The notes below the pieces were generated by a model. It searched no databases, had not been told where the DNA came from, and saw only the letters and a program-made list of their open reading frames with translations. From Paramoeba atlantica (lineage: Eukaryota; Discosea): DNA of 64,000 nt. Below, one piece after another: positions 56,612 to 64,000 of the stretch. The DNA is taken from positions 415,113-479,112 of the forward strand of contig CDRNVI010000059.1 in the NCBI GenBank assembly GCA_977017575.1. Reading direction: 5' to 3'. Positions within the stretch are counted from its first letter, which is position 1; the number at the start of each line of letters is the position of its first letter. Both the position numbers and the translations under genes were made by a program.

Positions 56612-56873
56612 GGTCTTCAATGTCCAGCGTGTTGCCAAAAACAAACGCAAGATATCTAATACTGGGGGGGAACCGGTCAACAAAAGGGGTATATTACTTC
56701 CTACTAGTGCTGGAGTAAAATCGTCCGAAGAGAGTGAGGATCTAACCCTGGAAGCTGATTATGTTGGAAAAGATAAAAGTTATGAACAATTAAGAGTGCT
56801 TCTTGAAAAAGTGGATAATAAGAGGGAAGATTCACCTAGGAGGAAGGTGTCTTTACGAAAAACAAAACAGTAG
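56612..56873 (+). CDS. Open tail following the array in frame (possible C-terminus of a KVFKKT-repeat protein)
   Basis: The array phase KVFKKT continues without a break into KGKVFNVQRVAKNKRKISNT, GGEPVNKRGILLPTSAGVKS, SEESEDLTLEADYVGKDKSY, EQLRVLLEKVDNKREDSPRR and KVSLRKTKQ, then a TAG at 56871-56873. The 84 unique codons have protein-like composition (basic, acidic patch, short heptad-like LRVLLEKV). There is no ATG in this frame nearby, because the array monomers lack one, so it would need an upstream start or splicing. Alternatives are a decayed Helitron or other transposon piece whose frame matches by chance (about 1 in 3). No family is recognised. Confidence 0.35.
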
Positions 56874-56879
56874 TTTTAT

Positions 56880-57260
56880 CAGCCGATGTAAATCGGACTT
56901 TTTGGATTGGATTTGATAGTACTGCACTGTTGCACAATACACGCTTCCCTCTGCATAACGATAGGGGCTACTGCAAGAAATTTGAAACATCTTTCAAGCA
57001 GTAGCCTTCTACCATACCAAGAAAGGTATGAGAAATGTCGATTAATCATAGTAAACGAAGTGTCAAGGATCAGCAAGTGTTTCCTTCAATCAAAATCAAC
57101 AATAGATTGCAGCAAATCAAAGGCAATGAGCAGCTCCCCTATGGAGGCATCAACATGCTCTTTGTTGGAGTGTTCATCCAATTGGTAAAACCTCTGAACT
57201 CTGAGGGCCAAGAAAAGTTCCGCAATGCAATTGTCATTGTTTGAACAAATATTGAACGAC
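56880..57260 (+). pseudogene. Helitron PIF1-type helicase, Walker B part
   Basis: One frame reads CTIHASLCITIGATARNLKH, LSSSSLLPYQERYEKCRLII and VNEVSRISK (Walker B region, with N where D is usual). After a frameshift comes NNRLQQIKGNEQLPYGGINM, then LFVGVFIQLVKP, matching the PIF1/Helitron stretch that normally reads like FGGI-x-x-(L/I)-(F/L)-V-G-D-F-x-Q-L-P. The usual D is V here. It begins about where the fragment ending at 24004 stops, so both may be one Helitron. It is inactive. Confidence 0.7.
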
Positions 57261-57385
57261 ACAAGATTAATGCCGCAATAGAAAGAAATTTTGCCAGACG
57301 TCACAATTGCCCATTGTTCGCATGGGCAGGCGATAACGTCCAAGGTACTCATTGATAGAAAAAACTCATTGATACACATTCATCG
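57261..57385. other. Unassigned stretch after the Helitron piece
   Basis: This is probably further decayed Helitron sequence; no motif was recognised. It ends where the reverse SINE1 begins. Confidence 0.4.
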
Positions 57386-57713
57386 TCTTGCTACCCCCTT
57401 CCCAGACGGCACTCGACGCCTTGCGGCCCGAGCAAGGCTACCCAACCGTAGCTACCAGGACGGGCGTCCACCCCTTTGCATCGTGTAGGCTGTGTCTCAA
57501 GCCTCCTTTGCGTAAGCAGCTCGCAATTTAGCGGCTGCGCTGGAGTCTGGTTCAGCTCGGCGGTTCCGGGTCAGTCCTCCAGGGGAGCGGGGGGTGTGGG
57601 CCTTGAAGGCACTCCTGATCGCTTTCCCTTGCGAGTTTTGTCGATAGTGGGAATCGAACCCCCAACCTGCAGGTTGTAAGGCCCACCGTCTACCAACTAC
57701 ACTCGCACCGCTT
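57386..57713 (-). mobile_element. SINE1, reverse strand, lacking its 3' end
   Basis: Read on the minus strand it starts GCGGTGCGAGTGTAGTTGGT (A box) and carries the B box (GGTTCGATTCC form, here GGTTCGATTCCCACTATCGA). It follows the family to GGGGGTAGCAAGACGATG. The last 80 bp and tail present in the other copies are absent, which is unusual for a retroposed SINE and suggests a later deletion. Confidence 0.85.
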
Positions 57714-57784
57714 TAATTGTAGGCAATTGGGATTTGCCTACACGTATCACAAAGTACAAGGAATTAACGTGAAGAACGGTGTTT

Positions 57785-57831
57785 GACCATCTTTTTGTTA
57801 AGACCATCTTTTTGTTAATATTTTAACAAAA
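57785..57831 (+). promoter_or_regulatory. LINE D1 leader: two GACCATCTTTTTGTTAA monomers and start-codon hairpin
   Basis: The monomers are 57785-57801 and 57802-57818. The stem TTTTGTTAA (57810-57818) pairs with TTAACAAAA (57823-57831) around the loop TATT. The last paired base is the A of the ATG. Confidence 0.75.
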
Positions 57832-58905
57832 TGACGACGGATGCGTCCGGTGCGGTCGAGGTGCGCGTTGTTCGCAAATGCCTCGATCATTCCACGCTTG
57901 GTCGGGGCTCCCTTTTTCTGCCGCCTATTCCGGTTGAAAATGAGGGTGCAAAACTCCTTCGCAGTGCGTTATCAAGTCTCATGCGCTGGATGCGTAGAGG
58001 TTGCCTTATTGCAGTCGTATGGCGGTATGATGGTTCGAGTAAATACCGACTATGGGAGGGAGATGTTATGGGAAACTTTGAGGATACTGATCGCTTCAGT
58101 GTGAAATATCATCAAAGAGCTGACCTGGTGTTTCCCTTCCCACCCATTTCCGCGAGAGTTATCATATGCGCTGTTCGAATGAGAGCGGCTCCCTCCCGGC
58201 GTAAGAGACGATGGCGTCGCTGCCCTATCTAATCGACGTCGACCGGCGAGCATGTCGATCGCGCTTTGGAGAACCAAAATGGTTCGGCTGTGAAGGAGAA
58301 GTTGTCCATAGCGACCCTGAATGTGACCTCATTAAAATTAGATGGGGGGGATTTGTTTTCTATTCGATCATGTGCCCGATTGAAGGAAATATTGACCTTT
58401 ATGAGTAGCAAGAGCATTCAGGTACTGGGTTTGCAGGAAACGAGGTTCCGTTTTTGATTCTCGTCTCTTTGGTGAGATTCTACGTCAGCAAACGGAGGAC
58501 ATGGACGTTACGTATTACTTATATTTTTCCTCAGCCACGTCCGACCGTTCTTACAACGGAATGGTGCTCGTTAGTACTTTTCCATTGGAAAAGGTGCGGG
58601 TTATCTCAGAACGGATTATGACTGCACAGTTTCCTTGGGAAAACGGGAACTCTACACTATTCAATGTGCACGGTCCCATTAGGGATTCTTCTAGGGAAAT
58701 GAATCTACCTTCGGCGCTTCTTTAAGAAAAGCCGTTCGCGATCTTGACTCCACGAACCCCCAAAGACCTACGATCTTAATGGGAGATTTTAATTCCCCTT
58801 TAACGCTGGTCAACAAAACTGCTGAAGACAAAGCAGCTGTAGCTCGATTTCGCGCCTTACTTGTAGACGTTGGTTGCAAGTCTGCCCACACTCTCTCACC
58901 AAGAT
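57831..58905 (+). pseudogene. LINE D1 N-terminal module + APE endonuclease, decayed
   Basis: The first 133 codons read MTTDASGAVEVRVV through GCLIAVVWRYDGSSKYRLWE, then FSVKYHQR and FPFPP, the shared N-terminal module. Frames then shift. A second piece (58266-58457) has LSIATLNVTSLKLDGGDLFS and LGLQETRFRF, a third (58501-58725) has SYNGMVLVS and STLFNVHGPIRDSS, and a fourth has ILMGDFNSPLTLVNKTAEDK and DVGCKSAHTL. At least three frame breaks are present. RT and RNase H are missing. Confidence 0.8.
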
Positions 58906-58931
58906 CAACCTTTTTGTAAATTTTTGCAAAA
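58901..58931 (+). promoter_or_regulatory. LINE D2 leader: one monomer and start-codon hairpin
   Basis: The monomer is GATCAACCTTTTTGTAAA (58903-58920). The stem TTTTGTAA (58912-58919) pairs with TTGCAAAA (58924-58931), including one G-U, around the loop ATTT. It ends on the A of the ATG. Confidence 0.7.
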
Positions 58932-59694
58932 TGGCGGATGCGTCCGGTGCGCAGGAGTCCACGCGCATTATGAATCTTCTTTTGCGTTCCACGCTTGATC
59001 GGGGGGCCTTGTTTCGTCCTCACAAGGGCGGGAGGAGTCCTGCTAAGCTCCGCGCGAGGTCGTTGAGACAGTTGTTTCTGCGTATGGAAAAGGGGGCGAG
59101 GCTGGCAGTGGTGTGGAGATACGGGTATAGTGATGATTTGAAGTTGTGGGAGGGGGTCGTCGAACGATGGCTTGGCTTGTGGCGCATTCGATGCACCGAG
59201 CGCCTGCGTGAAACACTTCCGTTTCCCCCTTTAAGTCCTTTGATCGTTCTCTGCGCTGCTCGTGTTTTCAAACCTTTTTCCCTGTCCAGCGGAAAAAAGC
59301 GACATCGCAAAAGTAGGGCATTGTCCGGCAAACGTGCTCTTCATGACTCGGAGGGTCCTAGAGGCCCCGCTTTGAAGGGAAAGCTTAACGTGGCAACCTT
59401 GAATGTGACTAGTTTAAAGCTAAAGGGTGAGGATGAGTTTAGTTTGAGAAAGTGCGGGCACCTGTATGAAGTATTTAATTTTATGAATATGAAAGGAATC
59501 AATATTCTGGGAATGCAGGAGACAAGGTACAGATTTTCGTCTTCTGAAAAGTCGGAGGTACTTTGCCGCAAAGTACAATACCGGAATTCGGAATATTTCT
59601 TCAACCTCATTACAGCTCGCGCGAAGGATGCGTACAATGGAATGGGCATCGTAAGCTCAATGCCTATGTCCAAGGTATTTCGAGTAAGTAAAGG
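58931..59694 (+). pseudogene. LINE D2 N-terminal module + first half of APE endonuclease
   Basis: It reads MADASGAQESTRIMNLLLRS, then GARLAVVWRYGYSDDLKLWE, GVV, LWRIRCTERL, LPFPPLSP (module), then a basic linker (GKKRHRKSRALSGKRAL). APE follows with NVATLNVTSLKLKGEDEFSL and LGMQETRYRFSSSE. I chose the ATG at 58931 over an upstream in-frame one because it matches the other LINEs and abuts the hairpin. The frame breaks at about 59690 by loss of one base (SDRIM-type spacing in LINE B is 9 nt, here 8). Confidence 0.85.
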
Positions 59695-59697
59695 ATC

Positions 59698-62227
59698 ATG
59701 GCTGGTGAATTTGAGATGGAAGACGGAGTTGGGACAGTTGTTAATGTTTATGCTCCTACAAGAGATTCTTCGGAACTCGCGCTATCAACATTTTACGGAG
59801 ATTTAGAAAAGTGTTGCACAAAAGCATTAGAAAACAATCAGCGACGCCCTCTTTTCGTGATAGGAGATTTCAACGCGCCCTTAACGCTTATATCAAACAA
59901 AGAAATGGACCCACTGGCTGTTGCTCGTCTCAGAGGTCTTTCCTGTGCTATGGGATGGAAATCCGCGCATAGCCTGTGCCCTAGTAGTAGGAAGTGGACC
60001 TGTGAGCTGCCAAACAAAACTTTGCGTCAATTGGATCATATATTTATAAGCAGCCGATTCGCATCAGCCATTCAGCGCCACAAGGTCGTAAAGGCACCAG
60101 TTCCCACAACGCACTGCTGTGCAATTGCCAGTGTAAAAATTAAATGGAGAGCAGTAAACCCGAAAGCTGCAAATAATTATCTCTCTTGGGCCTTTCTTCG
60201 AAACAGTGAAAATCGTCAAGCATTTATTACCAAAGTTCACTCTCAATCTGAGAAGGGGGGTAATATCATGCAAGGGTGGGAACGACTTTCGAACAGTATA
60301 ATAACCGCCGCCAAAAATTTTAAGAAGCGACAAAAACGTACGATAAACAGAGAACCTATTAAGCATGTGGAGATAAATAACCTGCGGGGCCTTTATCAGA
60401 GAAGCAGACAGAAGACTACGTTTAATGAGTTAATAAAAGAACATAAAAAAGATATTGAACAGACCATTTCGGAAGAATGCTTAAAACTTGAGAACAAGCT
60501 TCGCAAGAATCACTCAAATCCATGGAGAACTCTTCGGCAAATATGTGGACAATACCGTACTCAGTTCAATACAAATGGTGAGACGCGTGATATGAAACTA
60601 CAAGCGATCCGTGAACATTTCTTAAAATTCAATAATTATGATGCAGGAGATCCAAATATCAGTTTCGACCCTATTCCACCATTATTCGTGCCGATCGAGG
60701 ATGGCCCATTTATTGTTCAGGAGTTGACTTTGTCAGTGAAGCATTTTGGGAGAGGACGAGCACCCGGAAGCGACGGAATACCTATGGAGGCCCTACAAGC
60801 TATCGCAAGTCACGGAGTTCTAAGAGAGCAGCTTTTAGGTATAATAAACAAAGTTTGTGAGACCGGGTCTACGGATGAAGCTTGGCGAATGACACTCCAG
60901 ATACCCATACCAAAGAAAGGGGATCTCACTGACATTTCAAACTGGAGGCCGATATGTGTGGTGAATAGCGTTGTTAAACTGATGAATCACATGATTCTTT
61001 CACGCATTCGGCCCAGCGTAGAAGGTTTCCTACGCGATAATCAGTATGGGTTTCGGCCAAACAGATCTACAGCTGGCGCCCAAATCATTATGAACGAGGT
61101 TAAAACTAAGGCTTTTCGAAAAGACGGAATAATGGTAGCCTTTGTAGATTTTGCTAAAGCATTTCCCTCCGTATCCTTTGCTGCTATAAAAGCCTGCCTA
61201 AATGCTTTCCGAGTTGGCAATCGATTGTCCACCACAATCTTGTCCATCTATCGCGACTTGAAAGGAACAGTTCGAACGCCGTTTGGTAATACTGAACCTT
61301 TTCCAATCACCACAGGGATTCTACAAGGGGATGTATTAGCTCCCTATCTATTCGTTATGGTGATGGACAGGATTCTACACAAGGCTCTCGACGACGGATC
61401 AGATGGTGTTCTTCTGAAATCTAGAGGTACACGAAGGCGAGGGTTAAACGAAAAACGACTGAGTGATATCGATTATGCCGACGACGTCGCGCTATTTAGT
61501 GATTCGATGGAAGGTTTGCAAAATATGATAAACAGCGTTTCTCGGGAAGCAGAGAAAGCTAATCTACGACTTGCGGTTGGTCAATCGAAAACTGCATGGA
61601 TGTCTTTTGGTAAAGTTGCACGTTCCGAAAACGACCCCGTCATCTACAACAACAACTTGAAGGTACCAAAGGTGTGGTCATACAGGCATCTGGGGCAACG
61701 TCAAGATCAAGATTTTTCTTCCACCGTAAAAGATCGATTAAAGCTTGCATGGGGATCACTCCAGCGTTTAAATGGAATTTGGTCTTCTCCTCTAAGTGAA
61801 GGGATGAAACTTCGACTTTATGATGCCTTAGTTTACCCTGTTCTGAATTTTGGAATGGGAGCAGTTCATATTTCTCAAAAGGAGCTCCGTAAAATTGGTA
61901 TTGAGGTCAACACAATGAGAAGAATTGCCACCCGCTCAAACAAAGTTGATGAGTACGGGTTATGCTACCCCAACGCTTCTCTCTATGTTAATACCGACCG
62001 GTTTTCTACTATTCATAAAGTGCAGCGAGCAAAACTGGTGGGACATATGATCCGTCATTCTTCAGACTTTCGGGAACTGATTCAATGGAAACAACGTAGC
62101 AACGCTAGATTACCTTCCCCAAGTGAAGCTTGTGTTAAAGATCTTGGCATTACTATTGAACAAGCATTGGTTTACGCCATGGACCGCGAGCATTGGTTCA
62201 GAATTACAGAACAACTTCTTGACAACC
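59698..62227 (+). pseudogene. LINE D2 second half of APE endonuclease + RT
   Basis: This open stretch has VVNVYAPTRDSS, VIGDFNAPLTL (D57, N59) and RQLDHIFIS (D113, H114) of APE. RT follows: NWRPICVVNSVVKLMNHMIL, NQYGFRPNRSTAGAQ, motif A D484 (AFVDFAKAFPSVSF), GILQGDVLAPYLFVMVMDRI, and YADD at residues 593-596 of this frame. The connection region has VRH-type GHMIRHSSDF. It is intact up to the SINE2 junction at 62227; the last 19 codons of the frame to 62283 are SINE sequence. Confidence 0.9.
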
Positions 62228-62454
62228 TCATCAGGGAACCAGCTCCCTTACCCGGCTTAAACCTCTTGGGTAAGCCGTGTTGACGTACAATTCGTCGACG
62301 CAGCGTGTTGGCAACAGCACGTTGGTGCCGCCTTGGACAAGCGGAAACTGGTAGAGGACGTCGGCCTCGGAACTTCCAAATCTGTCTGTGAAGGGTCTGG
62401 CTTGCCGGTTACCATCCGGAGCAATCCGGAATGATTTGGATTTTGGATTTGGAT
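62228..62454 (+). mobile_element. SINE2a, 5'-truncated, in LINE D2
   Basis: It starts within the body (CTCATCAGGGAACCAGCTCC) and ends with ATCCGGAGCAATCCGGAATG and a TTTGGATTTTGGATTTGGA tail. It is flanked by exact 9-bp duplications TTGACAACC (62219-62227 and 62455-62463), so the truncation happened on insertion. Confidence 0.85.
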
Positions 62455-62463
62455 TTGACAACC

Positions 62464-62858
62464 AAAAATCCAAAAAAAAAATCCAAATCATTCCGGATTG
62501 CTCCGGATGGTCACTGGCGAGCCAGACCCTTCACAGACAGATTTGGAAGTTCCGAGGCCGACGTCCTCTACCAGTTTCCGCTTGTCCAAGGCGGCACCAA
62601 CGTGCTGTTGCCAACACGCTGCGTCGACGAATTGTACGTCAACACGGCTTACCCAAGAGGTGTGAGCCGGGTAAGGGAGCTGGTTCCCTGAGGGGAGGGT
62701 CCGGGACGGTCCTCCAAGTACTGGGCCTAGTCGGTTCTCAGCCCAGCCTCTTAGAGTGAGGCTGCCGGGAATATTGCGATGAGCGGGTTTGAACTCGCCG
62801 CCTGAGCACCATGTGCTTCAAGCTTTGAATTCTTGCCACTCCGCCACCTCCACAAACT
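62464..62858 (-). mobile_element. SINE2b, full length, opposite orientation at the same target
   Basis: On the minus strand it runs from GGAGGTGGCGGAGTGGCAAG (A box) through GAGTTCAAACC (B box) to the ATCCGGAATGATTTGGATTT tail. It is flanked by TTGACAACC (62455-62463) and TTGATAACC (62859-62867). With SINE2a it forms an inverted repeat with arms of about 225 bp separated by a few tens of bases. Confidence 0.85.
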
Positions 62859-63034
62859 TTGATAACCTTGAACCAGCTGCAACCTATATAAAATCTGGCA
62901 CGCAAAAGTGGAGAACCGCCGTCACAAAAGCCAAGAAGACTAAAGACTTGCGCGAGTAACAGTATATTGAAGAGTCAACGGATCCTTTCCCTAACTTTAA
63001 AGCTATGCAGATATATACGGATGCTTCTATTTTC
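62859..63034 (+). pseudogene. LINE D2 connection region and first RNase H motif
   Basis: The frame reads NLEPAATYIKSGTQKWRTAV, TKAKKTKDLRE, TAA (62957-62959), QYIEESTDPFPNFKAMQIYT, DASI. The last part is the start of RNase H (compare HIYSDAS in LINE B). F1 interrupts it at 63035. The continuation after F1 may be LGFSSPI at 63961-63981. Confidence 0.75.
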
Positions 63035-63960
63035 TTTTTTAGGCTCTTCGTTAAACGCGGTGGTTGCTTTCAACTTAGAAGTCACTCATGCTGCGCGCTT
63101 CGCGTTAAAAACTACCGCCGCGTTTAACGAAGAGCCTAAAAAAGAAAATTTAGCCTGGAAAACGGAAAGATTATAGTCAAAAATAGCCGATTTTCGGGTA
63201 CAAATGGGGTCATTTTCGCATATTTTTGCTCTCAGAGCACTAAATCCGACATTTGCGCGTGGGAAATCACTCGCAGGCATGAATGGAAGCCTACCGAACG
63301 TATTGGGTAGAGAATGCGACTCCAACCATACCATTCTTTCGACACAAAAATGCCCCTTTAGGTCCGAAAAATACTTTTTCACCTTCTTTAGTCAAAAATG
63401 TGTCATTTTGAGGGCCGCACCACAGTTCGAAGAAGTGATACCTTGCGAAAACAACTGCGTAGAAAGCTAGTGTAGGTCCCAAACTATCAAAATACAATAG
63501 GGGAAACGATTTTAGAAAAATATTTCTTTTTTCATTTTTTTCGCCAAGTTGAAATTTTTTTCAAATTTTTTTTTCCGAAAAAATCCGAACTTGGCGGACC
63601 CGTCCTGCGGATACGCGGGGGGGTCACCCCCGTGTAAGGGGGTGGAAAATGCGCGCCAAGACCCCGGCTACCCTTTCTGCGGTTTTTTTTCGAAAACTAA
63701 TTTTTTCGAAAAAATTTGCTCGACCATGCCCCCCCCCCCTGGACCACCCCGCTGGACCACCCCCCTGGACCCCCCCCCTGGACCCCTCCATGGACCCCCC
63801 ATTTTTTTCAAATTTTTTTTTCAGTTTTGGTCCACCGGAGCCCCCTTTTATATTTTTTTCTTCTATTATATTACTGTGATCCTCTTTATATTTTCACTGT
63901 TTTTGTTCACTTTTTTTTCAATAATCGAGTGTAGAGCGGTAGTTTTACAACCACCGCAAT
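63035..63960 (-). mobile_element. F1 foldback element, reverse, complete
   Basis: It runs from the terminal palindrome (63035-63140) to ACAACCACCGCAAT at 63947-63960. All F1 blocks are present, with the C-rich form of the G block at 63729-63800 (GGACC plus C-runs). It is inserted in the RNase H region of LINE D2. Confidence 0.9.
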
Positions 63961-64000
63961 TTTAGGATTCTCTAGCCCCATTTGAAGTTTTTCAACTTGT

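Larger units (their letters stand above)
28447..56619. repeat. 28-kb satellite array, 18-bp unit AAAGGTCTTCAAAAAAAC (about 1,560 copies)
   Basis: Units are almost all 18 bp; 17- and 19-21-bp variants arise mostly from A-run length changes. Recurrent variants are GTCGTC with one A fewer, GTCTTTAAAAAAAAC, GGCCTTC, GTTTTC, GTCTCC, AATAAAGG and AATCAAAG. The + strand is strongly A-rich (10 A, 3 T per unit). All three + frames of the standard unit are open (KVFKKT, RSSKKQ, GLQKNK) and two minus frames are open (KTFVFL, EDLCFF), so the many ORFs here are by-products. Each unit has a GAAGAC site. No interruption by another element is visible over 28 kb. On the left it becomes the leader of LINE B, and on the right it ends at TCTTCAATGTCCAG. 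Confidence 0.97.
57785..58905 (+). mobile_element. LINE D1, 5' part only
   Basis: It has a leader of two 17-bp monomers, an ATG at 57831, the N-terminal module and most of the APE endonuclease. It is then replaced by the leader of LINE D2 at about 58905. Either D2 inserted into D1 (the rest of D1 would lie beyond the window) or the 3' part was lost. Confidence 0.8.
58906..64000 (+). mobile_element. LINE D2, 5'-complete, interrupted by SINE2 pair and F1; runs off the window
   Basis: It has a leader with one monomer, ATG 58931, N-terminal module, APE, RT and the connection region. It is then interrupted by two SINE2 copies (62228-62858), resumes at about 62859-63034 up to the first RNase H motif (MQIYTDASI), is interrupted by F1 (63035-63960), and resumes at about 63961. 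Lesions seen are one frameshift near 59690 and an in-frame TAA at 62957-62959. Confidence 0.85.

Noticed and set aside
28447-56619. Dozens of long ORFs (EDLCFF, KTFVFL, KVFKKT repeats)
   Set aside because: They follow automatically from an 18-bp unit that is open in five frames. Frames switch at every monomer length change, and there is no start or other gene signal. Only the in-frame unique tail at the right end is kept, at low confidence.
28447-56619. CRISPR array
   Set aside because: The 18-bp units are directly contiguous with no unique spacers, and the context is eukaryotic.
1-64000. LTR retroelements, retroviruses or Polintons
   Set aside because: I saw no long terminal repeats, gag/capsid, protease, integrase of LTR type, envelope or DNA polymerase B motifs. 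The integrase-like domain at 2272-3273 is of IS30 type.

Overview
The window looks like a transposon graveyard and satellite region from a eukaryotic nuclear genome. Supporting this are single-ORF LINEs with endonuclease, reverse transcriptase and RNase H domains, two families of tRNA-derived SINEs with Pol III A and B boxes, Helitron Rep/helicase remains, foldback elements, minisatellites, and no operon or Shine-Dalgarno context. The long ORFs read in the standard genetic code. I recognised no host gene and cannot name the species. I saw no LTR retroelement, retrovirus, Polinton or other capsid-bearing element.

Layout. 1-338 is an 18-bp tandem array. 339-4432 holds foldback elements (called F1 here), minisatellites and an intact IS30-type transposase (2272-3273, minus). 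4440-5838 is a segment duplicated at 12943-14742; it carries a tRNA-derived SINE (SINE2) and a second palindromic repeat (F3). 5842-8947 holds LINE pieces (A3, A1; minus). 8952-12508 is nested F1, F3 and F2 elements. 14743-19712 is an almost complete but broken LINE (A2, minus) interrupted by SINE1. 19755-20425 is a CACGTG-rich minisatellite. 20425-22265 is SINE, F2 (carrying a Helitron Rep fragment) and F1. 22266-24004 is Helitron Rep plus the start of its helicase. 24005-24240 is a LINE 3' stub. 24241-28446 is an intact 1353-aa LINE (B, minus). 28447-56619 is a 28-kb array of an 18-bp unit. 56620-57260 is an 84-codon open tail and the next part of a Helitron helicase. 57386-64000 holds SINE1, two head-to-tail LINEs (D1, D2), an inverted pair of SINE2 copies and F1.

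How the parts relate. The main result links the array to the LINEs. All four LINE 5' ends in the window have a very short leader made of 16-18-bp T-rich monomers, ending in a hairpin that directly abuts the ATG. D2 has one monomer, D1 and A2 have two each, and LINE B has about 1,560, that is, the whole 28-kb array. The hairpin arms differ in sequence between copies but stay complementary. The array also shows higher-order repeats (about 670, 1104, 1360-1400, 2032 and 2335 bp), as satellites do. The inference is a satellite born from a LINE leader. The array together with LINE B appears to have split one Helitron into pieces now 32 kb apart.

Other notable points are a possible SH3/Tudor-like module at the LINE N-terminus, a bacterial-type IS30 transposase in eukaryotic repeats, and two SINEs inserted at the same 9-bp target in opposite orientations.
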